A stretch of 10,899 nucleotides of DNA from Burkholderiaceae bacterium (GCA_023260355.1 JALQVJ010000405.1:1-10899), one strand, 5' to 3'; shown: positions 1 through 7,837, numbered from the stretch's first letter. Notes: generated by a model not told the origin, from the sequence alone. Translations and numbers: made by a program.

Positions 1-105
1 ATAATTGATTATCTCGTCACTACTGGCGCTCCTGCAAACGGCGCTAAGAGTTTTAATTGTTCAATTACTTTGACTGGCGTGGGACGGATCCGGGAATCAG
101 TTTGA
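1..105 (+). pseudogene. Upstream reading-frame fragment of the surface protein (frame-shifted N-terminal part)
   Basis: This frame is open from the window edge to a TGA at 103-105. Its first ~23 codons read like the beginning of a bacterial Ig/cadherin-like repeat (a G-A-P-A-N-G stretch followed by S-F-N). The matching second half of such a repeat (F-D-W-R-G-T-D, then V-T-F-D-P-S and V-T-D-D) lies in a different frame, starting after the stop at 54-56. The two pieces join into one plausible domain if a single base is added near 57-70, for example in the tgttc at 58-62. I therefore read this as the upstream part of the next feature, separated by a frameshift. It could be a real mutation or a sequencing error. 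The gene's true start lies outside the window. Confidence 0.45.
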
Positions 106-1193
106 GCACAACGAACCTTGCGGGGGTCGTCACGTTTGACCCAAGTGCATTGGGAGAAGGCTTTTATAACTTGACTGTTCAGGTCACAGATGATCAGTTG
201 CCGGGACAGGTATTCGCTGCGAGATATTTGGTGCACATCAAATCGGGCGAGGTTGCACGCGATAGTGATCTTGATGGGATTCCAGACTTATATGATGCAA
301 TGAATAGTGTTGATGAACAACACATGATTCCAACCCTGATCGTCAGCTTAGATCCTGAGATTGTTCCAAGCCAGTCAAGCTCGGGCGAGTTCCTTGCCCA
401 GTCAGAGGTGAGCACAAAAATTGTTCTAGGTGAGGTTGCCCGCAAACGTGGCAAGAGGCTGAACATCACCCAAGATGACGTCGTGCAAGTGCACGGACAG
501 CCGGACGGCAATTACAACTATCCAACAGGTCTCTTCGACTTCGAAATTCGAACTGCCAATGCAGGCGACACTGCCACGGTAGTTCTTCCGCTGAAAGAAG
601 CGTTGCCGAGCGGCGCGCGCTATCGCAAGTTCATGAGCGGCACTTGGAAAGACTTTGTCATCAATGATAAAAACAAGGTGTATTCGGCGCCCGGAAGACG
701 AGGGTTTTGCCCCGCCCCCAACGATGTTGCCTACCAGGTGGGTCTGACCCGCGGACACTATTGTGTCCAACTGACCATTGAGGATGGAGGGGCCAACGAT
801 GCCGATGGCAGCGCGAATGGAACCATCGTTGACCCCAGCGGGGTAGCAACTTCAATCAACTTTGTACCGACCTTCGGGGTCACAAACCACCCCTTGATCA
901 ACAAGAGCTTCAGCGCTGGCGGTGGAGAAAAAACGGTGATGGAGTTCACAATCGATTCAGACTCGAGTGATGTGGTGATGGACTCAATCAGCCTTGCGAC
1001 GTCGCCTGCAGTGAATGCAACAAACATCTCGAGAGTCAACCTGTACTATGACGCCAACATGAACGGTGTATTTGAAGTGTCAGAAAAAGTAACGGGTCTG
1101 ATATTTTCGAATGATCTGCGTATTGACTTGTCCACGCCACTTGGGTTGGTGTCTGGCAGGAATAGATTCAAAATCACATTTGATGTCCAATAA
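57..1193 (+). CDS. Choice-of-anchor U domain surface protein (5' end broken or outside the window)
   Basis: This is probably a secreted or cell-surface structural protein; no enzyme motif is visible. Counting from the TTG at 57, residues 5-46 resemble the end of an Ig/cadherin-like repeat. Residues 69-77 form a calcium-binding thrombospondin-3-like motif (D-x-D-x-D-G-x-x-D). Residues ~120-265 match the choice-of-anchor U domain, with a YRKF-x-x-G-x-W-K-D-F stretch, a lone Cys near 218, H-Y-C-V-Q-L-T at 234-240 and the hallmark EDGG-x-N-D-A-D-G-x-A-N-G at 242-255. A last ~100-residue beta-rich segment carries an EF-hand-like loop (D332, N334, N336, E340). There is no signal peptide, because TTG 57 only follows in-frame stops and is probably not the real start. 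No PEP-CTERM, GlyGly-CTERM or LPXTG signal follows the anchor-U domain. A lipoprotein gene starts 2 bases after the stop. The domain call is from memory of the family. Confidence 0.7.
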   Translation: MFNYFDWRGTDPGISLSTTNLAGVVTFDPSALGEGFYNLTVQVTDDQLPGQVFAARYLVHIKSGEVARDSDLDGIPDLYDAMNSVDEQHMIPTLIVSLDPEIVPSQSSSGEFLAQSEVSTKIVLGEVARKRGKRLNITQDDVVQVHGQPDGNYNYPTGLFDFEIRTANAGDTATVVLPLKEALPSGARYRKFMSGTWKDFVINDKNKVYSAPGRRGFCPAPNDVAYQVGLTRGHYCVQLTIEDGGANDADGSANGTIVDPSGVATSINFVPTFGVTNHPLINKSFSAGGGEKTVMEFTIDSDSSDVVMDSISLATSPAVNATNISRVNLYYDANMNGVFEVSEKVTGLIFSNDLRIDLSTPLGLVSGRNRFKITFDVQ

Positions 1194-1195
1194 AC

Positions 1196-1426
1196 ATGTC
1201 GAAACGTTCCCAGATATTCCTACTGGCATTCATCTCAGCCCTCTTGAGTGCGTGTGGAGGCGGTGGAGGTGGGTCTGCGCCAACGGATAACTCTCAAGAC
1301 ACCCAAAGGAAAGAGTTTGAAGTCGCGGTCACACAGGTCAACATTCGCAGCCGAACGACCGGTGCCAGCTATTCGATCAACGTTGAGGCGCTGCGCAATG
1401 AGGGCTTGATCTTGAGCATTCCCTAG
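1196..1426 (+). CDS. Small poly-glycine lipoprotein
   Basis: This is a 76-residue hypothetical lipoprotein. It begins with a basic n-region (M-S-K-R), a hydrophobic h-region (residues 7-17) and a lipobox L-S-A-C ending at Cys20, followed directly by six glycines. This C-G(n) pattern is typical of exported betaproteobacterial lipoproteins. The residue after the lipidated Cys is Gly, not Asp, so the outer membrane is the likely destination. The mature part is only ~56 residues and includes a beta-like E-F-E-V-A-V-T-Q-V run; no known domain is recognisable. The ATG lies 2 bases after the stop of the surface-protein gene and has no clear Shine-Dalgarno of its own, which suggests translational coupling. 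It could be a truncated remnant of a longer lipoprotein, but the signal peptide is complete. Confidence 0.75.
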   Translation: MSKRSQIFLLAFISALLSACGGGGGGSAPTDNSQDTQRKEFEVAVTQVNIRSRTTGASYSINVEALRNEGLILSIP

Positions 1427-1491
1427 TGGCAACATCGCTGAGTTCATGTTCGTGCGTTGACCTGAGTTGACCCGTTGATAATCCCGCAGCC

Positions 1492-2472
1492 ATGAAGTCA
1501 TTTTTGAGATCCAAGTTGGACGCGATCGAGTCTGTATTGATGGACTGTGGTCATCCGCATGCCCTCGCGTCGCAAAGCGAGGGTCTGATTGAAAACGCAG
1601 GGCGCACCGATGTGACGCCCGGTGATGTCAAAGCTCGTTTGGTGCTTCTCTCTGAGAATGACCAGAGACCTGAAGTCGGCTTGATTGCCGGCGCCAGAAT
1701 GAAAATCACATATTACGGCGCACTGGGCTACGCATGGATGTGTGCGGAGGATTTCGAAAGTGTTTTGCGCATCGCGATCAAGTACGCGAGGTTGACCGGC
1801 AGCTTTGCGGATTTTTCATGGGAGATCGTTGATGACTCGATCGTTTGGTACCCCACGGGCAAGAATACGACGCACATCGAAGACTCCAAATCGAGTGCAG
1901 TCTTGCGCGATTTTCAGTTTTGCACTGACGTCACGTTGATCAAACAAATCATGGGCAGTGATTTCGTTCCCAGTCAGATTGTGATGAGGGGAAAGGCGGT
2001 TGCTCATTCAGATGTGTACCCCAAATATCTGGGTGCAAACGTTGAGTTCGGATCTCAATACGACGCGATTTACTACCCCAAGGCATTTTTAAAAAAGGCG
2101 CCGGGCCTATCGAATCCGATTGCAGCGACAGATGCATGCAGCGCTTGCGAAAGCCTTTTGCATTCGCTGCAATCGCAAGCTGATTATTCATACCGGATTT
2201 GTGAAATTTTCAATCAGTGCCATGGCGAGTTCCCCAGTATTGAGGAGGTGGCGAGGACGTTGTGTATGTCTTCGAGAACGCTCCACCGAAAGTTGAAGGC
2301 AGAAGGGACGAGTTTCATGTCCTTGCTGCAAAACTTCAGGTTTGTGATGGCGGATCAGATGCTTCGAACCGGCGGCTTGCCAATAGAAACTGTTGCGCGC
2401 ACGCTCGGTTACAGCACAGGGAGCAGCTTCACTCGCGCATTCAAGGCGTGGAGACAAGCGTCGGGCGGCTAG
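1492..2472 (+). CDS. AraC-family transcriptional regulator (Arabinose_bd-type N-domain), short C-terminus
   Basis: This is a probable DNA-binding regulator. The N-terminal ~200 residues look like the Arabinose_bd-type sensor domain found in OruR/ArgR-like AraC proteins (G-A-R-M-K-I-T-Y-Y-G-A-L-G-Y motif near 67-80). Residues ~234-320 are the AraC DNA-binding domain with two helix-turn-helix units. The first is around I250-E271 (E-V-A-R-T-L-C-M-S-S-R-T-L-H-R-K-L). The second is around I298-W320 (A-R-T-L-G-Y-S-T-G-S-S-F-T-R-A-F-K). The protein stops after F-K-A-W-R-Q-A-S-G-G. The usual family ending, G-x-[ST]-P-x-x-[YF]-R, is missing, so the last helix is cut short. No downstream frame restores it convincingly. 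ATG 1492 is the only ATG between the in-frame stop at 1468-1470 and the domain; its Shine-Dalgarno is poor. The target genes are unknown; the surface and lipoprotein genes upstream are possible but unproven. Confidence 0.88.
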   Translation: MKSFLRSKLDAIESVLMDCGHPHALASQSEGLIENAGRTDVTPGDVKARLVLLSENDQRPEVGLIAGARMKITYYGALGYAWMCAEDFESVLRIAIKYARLTGSFADFSWEIVDDSIVWYPTGKNTTHIEDSKSSAVLRDFQFCTDVTLIKQIMGSDFVPSQIVMRGKAVAHSDVYPKYLGANVEFGSQYDAIYYPKAFLKKAPGLSNPIAATDACSACESLLHSLQSQADYSYRICEIFNQCHGEFPSIEEVARTLCMSSRTLHRKLKAEGTSFMSLLQNFRFVMADQMLRTGGLPIETVARTLGYSTGSSFTRAFKAWRQASGG

Positions 2473-2553
2473 CACATGGCAGTTCTTGACCGAGGTCGCG
2501 GGCCAGCCATAAAACACGGACCATCGCACTCTATGTCTGACAGAGCTACCCAT

Positions 2554-2587
2554 AAAAAACCCGCTGAACGTTTCCATTCAGCGGGTT
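2554..2587 (-). terminator. Intrinsic terminator of tRNA-Leu
   Basis: There is a perfect 11-bp inverted repeat (2558-2568 and 2577-2587) with an 8-base loop. On the minus strand it is followed by a run of T (complement of the six A at 2554-2559). It sits 7 bases beyond the tRNA 3' end. On the plus strand no good T-run follows the stem, so it serves mainly the tRNA. Confidence 0.88.
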
Positions 2588-2594
2588 CTCTATT

Positions 2595-2682
2595 TGGTGC
2601 CGAGGGTCGGAGTCGAACCGACACGGTGTTTTGCACCGGCAGATTTTGAATCTACTGCGTCTACCAATTTCGCCACCCCGGC
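2595..2682 (-). tRNA. tRNA-Leu (anticodon CAA)
   Basis: Read on the minus strand, this 88-nt sequence folds as a type II (long variable arm) tRNA. The acceptor stem GCCGGGG pairs with CCTCGGC (one G-U) and the discriminator is A. The 3' CCA is encoded (complement of TGG at 2595-2597). The anticodon stem GTAGA/TCTGC encloses the loop TTCAAAA, giving anticodon CAA (reads UUG). A TTCGA-type T-loop and an extra arm, as expected for Leu, are present. The gene is followed by its own terminator and preceded by a plausible -10 box. Confidence 0.97.
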
Positions 2683-2702
2683 GGGTATTTCGCGAAGCCA
2701 GC

Positions 2703-2708
2703 ATTATG
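2703..2708 (-). promoter_or_regulatory. Likely -10 box of tRNA-Leu
   Basis: The minus strand reads CATAAT, a 5/6 match to TATAAT, ending 20 bases upstream of the mature tRNA 5' end. That is a suitable place for a short 5' leader. The -35 region about 17 bases further upstream is weak. Position relative to the tRNA is the main support. Confidence 0.45.
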
Positions 2709-2799
2709 GCACAAATTCAGAGCTGGTTTTAGCCTCACTGGCGCTGTTCGTTAAAAACTTTTGTGGCAAAGTGCAGGGCATTCTTTGATTGATTCCAAC

Positions 2800-3720
2800 A
2801 TGCCACATACCACTCATCCAGCCTATCCCACCATTGACGCGACGATCGGCAAAACGCCACTGGTTGCCCTGCAGCGTTTGGGCGCTGAGACGGCCAGAGC
2901 GCGCGGCAACGTCATCCTTGGCAAGCTCGAGGGCAACAATCCTGCGGGCTCGGTCAAAGATCGCCCCGCGCTCTCCATGATCATGCGCGCCCAGGAGCGC
3001 GGTGATATCAAACCAGGCGATACGTTGATTGAAGCCACCTCGGGCAACACCGGCATTGCGTTGGCGATGGCCGCAGCGATCAAGGGTTATCGCATGATTT
3101 TGATCATGCCTGAGGACTTGTCTATTGAGCGCGCTCAGACGATGAAGGCATTTGGTGCCGAGTTGATTCTCACCCCCAAAAGTGGCGGCATGGAATATGC
3201 GCGCGACTTGGCCGATCAGATGGTGGCGCAAGGCAAGGGCGTGATACTGGATCAGTTTGCCAACGCTGACAACCCCCGCATTCATACCGAAACCACGGGG
3301 CCGGAAATTTGGGCCGACACCCACGGACGCGTCACGCATTTCGTGAGTGCCATGGGCACAACTGGGACGATCACCGGGGTTTCCAGATATCTGAAGTCAC
3401 AAAACCCCGAGGTTTGCATCGTGGGCGCGCAGCCAGAAGAGGGTTCGCGGATTCCCGGGATTCGCAAATGGCCAGAGGAGTATTTGCCCGCGATTTATGA
3501 CCCCAAGTGCATCGATGATTTGCGCTATGTGAGCCAAGCCGATGCCGAAGAAATGGCGCGCCGCTTGGCGCGGGAAGAGGGCATATTTGCGGGTATTTCG
3601 GCTGCAGGCGCATGCCAAGTTGCTTTGCGACTGAACGAAGAGCTCGAGAATGCGACGATTGTCTTCATCGTGTGTGATCGGGGGGACCGATATCTTTCCA
3701 CTGGCGTTTTTCCCGCGTGA
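2800..3720 (+). CDS. cysM: Cysteine synthase B (O-acetylserine sulfhydrylase B)
   Basis: This PLP enzyme makes L-cysteine from O-acetyl-L-serine and sulfide or, in the CysM class, thiosulfate; it is cytosolic. With ATG 2800 the protein has 306 residues, close to the usual ~300 of CysM. The PLP lysine is K53 in N-N-P-A-G-S-V-K-D-R. The substrate loop T-S-G-N-T-G is at 80-85 and the PLP-phosphate loop G-T-T-G-T at 186-190. The ending D-R-G-D-R-Y-L-S-T-G-V-F is diagnostic of CysM rather than CysK. The ATG at 2800 is preferred over an upstream TTG at 2761 because family members begin just before the Y-P-T-I-x-x-T-I-G-x-T-P-L-V motif (Y9-V22 here). No strong Shine-Dalgarno is visible. A NUDIX gene follows after 6 bases, so the two are probably cotranscribed. 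Confidence 0.96.
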   Translation: MPHTTHPAYPTIDATIGKTPLVALQRLGAETARARGNVILGKLEGNNPAGSVKDRPALSMIMRAQERGDIKPGDTLIEATSGNTGIALAMAAAIKGYRMILIMPEDLSIERAQTMKAFGAELILTPKSGGMEYARDLADQMVAQGKGVILDQFANADNPRIHTETTGPEIWADTHGRVTHFVSAMGTTGTITGVSRYLKSQNPEVCIVGAQPEEGSRIPGIRKWPEEYLPAIYDPKCIDDLRYVSQADAEEMARRLAREEGIFAGISAAGACQVALRLNEELENATIVFIVCDRGDRYLSTGVFPA

Positions 3721-3726
3721 GCTGCC

Positions 3727-4272
3727 ATGAGTTTTGACAGCCCAACCCCCACGTCATATCGCTTTTGTCCTCAGTGCCGGGCCGACCTCGATTGGGCGCC
3801 TGCCAATGAGGATGGGGGCATCAAATACCGCTGGCGCTGCACGCAGTGTGAGTTCACGCTGTGGAACAACCCCGTGCCAGTGTTGGCGGCCATCGTTGAG
3901 CAAGACGGCCAAATTTTGCTGGCGCGGAATGCAGCGTGGAGCGGCCGCATGTTTGCCTTGATCACAGGTTTCATGGAAGCTGGCGAGTCTCCAGAGGATG
4001 GTATCGCCAGAGAGGTCATGGAAGAGACCCAATTGCTCGTGACAAAGACTGAGTTGGTGGGTGTGCACGATTTTCAGCGCATGAATCAGGTTTTGATCAC
4101 TTACCACGTGCGAGCATCGGGTGAGGTCAAGCTGTCGCCAGAGTTGGTTGAGTACAAGTGGATGGCGCCTGAGCAGATCAAGTGTTGGCCCAGAGGGACG
4201 GGGCTTGCGCTGGCTGATTGGCTGCGCAGCAGGGGTATTGAGCCTCAGTGGATGGAGATGCCACCGGGTTGA
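3727..4272 (+). CDS. NUDIX hydrolase with N-terminal zinc ribbon
   Basis: This is a predicted Mg-dependent pyrophosphohydrolase of nucleoside-diphosphate-linked compounds; the exact substrate cannot be read from the sequence. The 181-residue protein has a zinc ribbon from two C-x-x-C pairs (C14/C17 and C38/C41). A Nudix box follows at G81-L103 (G-x5-E-x7-R-E-V-x-E-E-T), with the catalytic R95-E96 and E99-E100 present. The zinc ribbon recalls NADH pyrophosphatase (NudC), but the NudC-specific S-Q-P-W-P-F-P signature after the Nudix box is absent and the protein is shorter. A NudC assignment is therefore not supported. The ATG is 6 bases after the cysM stop and has little Shine-Dalgarno of its own, pointing to coupling with cysM. 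Confidence 0.92.
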   Translation: MSFDSPTPTSYRFCPQCRADLDWAPANEDGGIKYRWRCTQCEFTLWNNPVPVLAAIVEQDGQILLARNAAWSGRMFALITGFMEAGESPEDGIAREVMEETQLLVTKTELVGVHDFQRMNQVLITYHVRASGEVKLSPELVEYKWMAPEQIKCWPRGTGLALADWLRSRGIEPQWMEMPPG

Positions 4273-4281
4273 GCCTAAAAT
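4253..4281 (+). promoter_or_regulatory. Candidate sigma70 promoter of tusA
   Basis: TGGAGA (4253-4258) and TAAAAT (4276-4281) are separated by 17 bases. TAAAAT is a common -10 form in this bacterial group. The start would fall near 4288, giving a ~33-base leader before the ATG at 4321. The -35 lies inside the end of the NUDIX gene. The call rests on sequence match only. Confidence 0.45.
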
Positions 4282-4320
4282 CACAACTTTTGCAGCACCC
4301 GAAGCTAGGAAAACAAGAAC

Positions 4321-4554
4321 ATGTCTCTCGCGATCGACCAGGAATTAGATGCCCGTGGCTTGAATTGCCCATTGCCCATTCTCAAAGCCAAGAAGTCTTT
4401 GGCTGCGATGACCAGTGGCCAGCTGTTGCGTATCGTGTGTACGGATGCGGGCTCTGTGCGGGACTTTGCCGCTTTTGCCAAGCAAACCGGCAATGAGTTG
4501 GTGGACTCGGACGTCGCGGGTCCAGAGTTCACGTATGTGCTCAAGCGCCGCTGA
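4321..4554 (+). CDS. tusA: TusA-family sulfur carrier protein
   Basis: This 77-residue sulfur-transfer protein belongs to the TusA/SirA-like fold. It starts with the hallmark D-A-R-G-L-N-C-P-x-P (residues 10-19), in which Cys16 would carry the persulfide. The ending in beta-strand plus K-R-R is usual. In known members TusA relays sulfur from IscS towards tRNA 2-thiouridine and related pathways. Paralogues with other sulfur-transfer roles exist, so the symbol is a family-level call. AGGA at 4307-4310 lies 10 bases before the ATG. The gene follows the NUDIX gene by 48 bases, which contain a likely promoter, and is closed by a bidirectional terminator. CysM upstream shares the sulfur theme. Confidence 0.9.
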   Translation: MSLAIDQELDARGLNCPLPILKAKKSLAAMTSGQLLRIVCTDAGSVRDFAAFAKQTGNELVDSDVAGPEFTYVLKRR

Positions 4555-4591
4555 ACGCCCAGACGGCTCAGCCAGCCAAGCACCTGGCATC

Positions 4592-4618
4592 AAAAAAGCC
4601 CGCTCTTGCGGGCTTTTT
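4592..4618. terminator. Bidirectional intrinsic terminator between tusA and the valS-DUF3297 unit
   Basis: There is a 6-bp GC core (4598-4603 with 4608-4613) and a 4-base loop. A-runs (4592-4597) lie on the left and T-runs (4614-4618) on the right, so it has a U-tract in both directions. It lies between the convergent ends of tusA (+) and the DUF3297 gene (-) and can serve both. Confidence 0.9.
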
Positions 4619-4640
4619 CTTTGCGGCTCAGTTCGTGCTC

Positions 4641-4883
4641 TTATCGGTAAAACGCCTCGACTTGGCCTTTGAGCTTGATCAGCAATGGCTTTCCCTTGCG
4701 ATCCTTGGCTTTGCCGGCACCGATTTTGATCCAGCCTTCGCTCAGGCAGTATGCCTCGACGTCGAAGCGTTCGACGCCATTGAATCGGATGCCGATGTCG
4801 TGCTCCAACACAGCGCGCTGGTAGTGCGGGCTGGTTGGGTCGATCGACAGTTGGTCGGGCAGTTCAGGGCGGGTATCGGTCAT
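4641..4883 (-). CDS. DUF3297 family protein
   Basis: This is an 80-residue protein of unknown function. It matches the DUF3297 pattern: an opening T-D-T-R-P-E-L-P-D-x-L-S-I-D-P, then E-x-D-I-G-I-R-F-N-G-V-E, an S-E-G-W motif, and a closing A-G-K-x-x-D-R-K-G-x-P-L with L-K-G. It is small and soluble, with no signal peptide or membrane segment. The ATG at 4883 was chosen because it begins at the conserved family start and has GAAGGA upstream at a 9-base distance. A longer reading from a TTG at 4931 would add 16 unconserved residues and overlap the valS stop. It lies 44 bases downstream of valS on the same strand with no terminator between, so cotranscription is likely. Confidence 0.9.
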   Translation of the reverse strand: MTDTRPELPDQLSIDPTSPHYQRAVLEHDIGIRFNGVERFDVEAYCLSEGWIKIGAGKAKDRKGKPLLIKLKGQVEAFYR

Positions 4884-4927
4884 CTGAGTAGGTCCTTCAC
4901 ATGGATGGTGCGGGATGCGTATGGGTA

Positions 4928-7837
4928 TCAAGCCAACTTGGTCAACTGCTCTCGCAGTTTGTCCGCGGTCGCGCCAAATTCAGTCACTCGCTGGCGCTCT
5001 TGTTCGATCACCGCTGCGGGCGCTTTGGCCACGAATTTTTCATTGCTCAATTTGTTTTGCGCTTTCGCAATTTCTGATTCAAGGCGCTGGATTTCTTTGC
5101 TCAATCGCGCGCGCTCAGCGTCGACGTCGACTTCGACAAACAAGCACAACCGTGCCTCTCCAACGACAGACATGGGTGCCGCTCCAGCGGCCTTTGACCA
5201 AGCTGCTTCATCATCGAAAGCCTGCACGTCATTCAACTTGGCCAGCGCCTTCAGCACAGGACCATGCGACGCCACAAACGCGCTGTCTCCAAGCACGTAG
5301 AGCGGCAGTTTGGTCGCAGGAGAGACGCCCATCTCACCGCGCAGGGTGCGGCACGCATCGACCCAGGTTTTGAGTTTGGCAACGACGGCTTCGGATTCAT
5401 CGTCGAAAAAGCTGGGTTGGCTCTCAGGGTAGCGGGCAATGCTGATCGAATCCCCTTTGATGCCTGCGACAGGCGCCACGACTTGCCACAGAGATTCCGT
5501 GATGAACGGGATGATGGGGTGGGCCAAACGCAAGATGGTTTCCAGCGTTCGGATCAAGGTGCGGCGCGTGGCGCGTTGTTCAGCCTCAGACCCCGTCTGG
5601 ATTTGAACCTTGGCGATCTCCAGGTACCAGTCGCAGAACTCATCCCAGACAAAGCTGTAGATGGCTTGTGCGACCAAATCCAAGCGATAGTCCGCAAAGC
5701 CCTGCGCCACTTCGGCTTCAACTTTTTGCAGGCGTGACTTGATCCAGCGGTCAGCCGCACTGAAGGACATGTAGCCATGGGCTTTGCCGCCTACAGTGCA
5801 GTCGGCTTTCGTGTGCTCCATGAGGCCGCAGTCATGCCCTTCGCAATTCATCAAAACGAAGCGACTGGCGTTCCACAATTTGTTACAAAAGTTGCGATAG
5901 CCCTCGCAGCGCTTGGTGTCAAAGTTGATGTTGCGCCCCAGTGTGGCGAGTGCTGCAAAGGTGAATCGCAGGGCATCTGCGCCGAAAGCCGGAATGCCAT
6001 CGGGGAATTCTTTTTCTGTGTTTTTGCGAACTGCCGGTGCCGTCTCTGGCTTGCGCAAACCCGTTGTGCGCTTGTCGAGCAGAGGGGCGAGTTCAATGCC
6101 ATCAATGAGATCCACGGGGTCCAATACGTTGCCCTCGGATTTGCTCATTTTTTGGCCTTGCGCGTCACGCACCAGGCCGTGGATGTAGACATGCTTGAAC
6201 GGCACTTGCCCGGTGAAGTGCGTGGTCATCATGATCATGCGGGCGACCCAAAAGAAGATGATGTCGTAGCCGGTGATCAAGACCGAGGAGGGGAGGTACA
6301 AATCCATGTCTGGCGTCTTCTCAGGCCACCCCATGGTGCTGAAAGGAACCAGTGCCGACGAGTACCACGTATCCAACACATCAGGATCGCGGCGCAAAGC
6401 TTTGCCACCGGCTTGTGCTTGGGCCTCGGCTTCGTTGCGCGCCACGTAAACTTGGCCGTCGTCGTCGTACCAGGCCGGGATTTGATGGCCCCACCAGAGT
6501 TGGCGGCTGATGCACCAGTCTTGGATGTTGCCCATCCACTGGTTGTATGTGTTGACCCATTGCTCGGGATAGAACTTGACTGCGCCAGAGTCCACGGCAT
6601 CGATTGCCTTTTGGGCGATGCTCTTACCGGTCGGGTCCTGATCGGAGACTTTGCTCATGGCCACGAACCATTGGTCAGTCAACATGGGCTCAACAACCTG
6701 CCCGGTGCGGGCGCAGATCGGCAGCATCAGTTTGTGGGGCTTGATTTCGATCAGGAACCCTTGGGCTTCCAAGTCTTTGAGCAGCGCCTTGCGGGCCTCA
6801 AACCGGTCCATGCCCTGGTAGGCTGCGGGGCCGTTTTCGTTGATGTGCGCATCCAGCGTGAATATGGTGATGAGCGGCAAGTCGTGGCGCTGCGCGCACG
6901 CATAGTCGTTGAAGTCGTGGGCGCCAGTGATCTTGACGCAGCCCGAGCCGAATTCGCGGTCCACAAAGTCGTCAGCGATGATGGGAATCTGACGGCCACA
7001 CAGGGGCAGGTCCACCATCTTGCCGACCAAGTGGCGGTATCGGTCATCCTCTGGGTGCACAGCGAGTGCGCCATCCGCCATCATGGTTTCCGGGCGCGTG
7101 GTTGCGATCGTCATGCCTTTGTGCTCGACCCCGTCAATCAGCTGAGGCCCGTCCGCGAACGGGTAGCAGATGTAGTGCATCTTGCCTTCGCTTTCGGTGG
7201 CTTCGACCTCGAGGTCAGACACCGCCGTCTTCAGCACTGGGTCCCAGTTCACCAAGCGCTTGCCGCGATAAATCAGCCCTTGCTCGTACAAGCGCACGAA
7301 GGTCTCCATGACCACCTTGGACAACTTGTCGTCCATGGTGAAGTACTCTCGATCCCAATCCACGCTGGCGCCCATGCGGCGCATCTGATTGGTGATGGTG
7401 TTGCCGCTCTGTTCCTTCCATTCCCAGACCCGAGCGATGAAGTTTTTGCGCGCCTCATCTGGCGTTGGGCCCATGTCGTGGCGGCTGATGCCTTGCGCTT
7501 GCAACTGGCGCTCCACCACAATTTGGGTGGCGATGCCTGCGTGGTCGGTCCCCGGCACCCATGCGGTATTGAGCCCCTTCATCCGGTGATAGCGCGTCAG
7601 GCTGTCCATGATGGTCTGGTTGAACGCATGACCCATGTGCAACGTGCCTGTGACATTCGGAGGAGGCAGCTGAATGGCAAAACTTTCGGCATTTGGGTCA
7701 GGTACCCCCGTACCTCGGGCGCCGGAGCGTGCGTAGCCGCGAGATTCCCATGTGGGTCCCCACTGTGCCTCGAGCGGATGAGGATCAAAGGATTTGGACA
7801 AGGAGTCGAGGCCAGGTTGTTGGACGTCAATGGTCAT
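4928..7837 (-). CDS. valS: Valyl-tRNA synthetase
   Basis: This class I aminoacyl-tRNA synthetase charges tRNA-Val and edits mischarged Thr. At 969 residues it has the usual bacterial ValS length. The HIGH-type motif H-M-G-H is at 67-70 within P-P-P-N-V-T-G-T-L. The editing (CP1) domain shows [10 protein letters not shown] at ~246-255. [12 protein letters not shown] is at ~440-451 and K-M-S-K-S is at 563-567. The anticodon-binding region follows, and a C-terminal coiled-coil arm rich in E, R, K and A (~900-969) is typical of ValS. No break or unusual residue is seen. No T-box-like leader is expected in this group and none is seen. A DUF3297 gene follows on the same strand. Confidence 0.98.
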   Translation of the reverse strand: MTIDVQQPGLDSLSKSFDPHPLEAQWGPTWESRGYARSGARGTGVPDPNAESFAIQLPPPNVTGTLHMGHAFNQTIMDSLTRYHRMKGLNTAWVPGTDHAGIATQIVVERQLQAQGISRHDMGPTPDEARKNFIARVWEWKEQSGNTITNQMRRMGASVDWDREYFTMDDKLSKVVMETFVRLYEQGLIYRGKRLVNWDPVLKTAVSDLEVEATESEGKMHYICYPFADGPQLIDGVEHKGMTIATTRPETMMADGALAVHPEDDRYRHLVGKMVDLPLCGRQIPIIADDFVDREFGSGCVKITGAHDFNDYACAQRHDLPLITIFTLDAHINENGPAAYQGMDRFEARKALLKDLEAQGFLIEIKPHKLMLPICARTGQVVEPMLTDQWFVAMSKVSDQDPTGKSIAQKAIDAVDSGAVKFYPEQWVNTYNQWMGNIQDWCISRQLWWGHQIPAWYDDDGQVYVARNEAEAQAQAGGKALRRDPDVLDTWYSSALVPFSTMGWPEKTPDMDLYLPSSVLITGYDIIFFWVARMIMMTTHFTGQVPFKHVYIHGLVRDAQGQKMSKSEGNVLDPVDLIDGIELAPLLDKRTTGLRKPETAPAVRKNTEKEFPDGIPAFGADALRFTFAALATLGRNINFDTKRCEGYRNFCNKLWNASRFVLMNCEGHDCGLMEHTKADCTVGGKAHGYMSFSAADRWIKSRLQKVEAEVAQGFADYRLDLVAQAIYSFVWDEFCDWYLEIAKVQIQTGSEAEQRATRRTLIRTLETILRLAHPIIPFITESLWQVVAPVAGIKGDSISIARYPESQPSFFDDESEAVVAKLKTWVDACRTLRGEMGVSPATKLPLYVLGDSAFVASHGPVLKALAKLNDVQAFDDEAAWSKAAGAAPMSVVGEARLCLFVEVDVDAERARLSKEIQRLESEIAKAQNKLSNEKFVAKAPAAVIEQERQRVTEFGATADKLREQLTKLA

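Noticed and set aside
49..62. Programmed -1 ribosomal frameshift at the left-edge surface gene
   Set aside because: A slip at the T-run would run straight into the stop at 54-56, and no X-XXY-YYZ slippery heptamer is present at the needed position.
2761..2799. Upstream TTG start for cysM
   Set aside because: It adds 13 residues not seen in the family; ATG 2800 gives the usual CysM length and start.
2704..3339. A 211-codon open frame on the minus strand over the first half of cysM
   Set aside because: It is antisense to unmistakable CysM motifs, has no domain, and is a codon-bias artefact.
4884..4931. Upstream TTG start extending the DUF3297 protein by 16 residues
   Set aside because: The added residues are not part of the conserved family start, and the ATG at 4883 has a good GAAGGA site.
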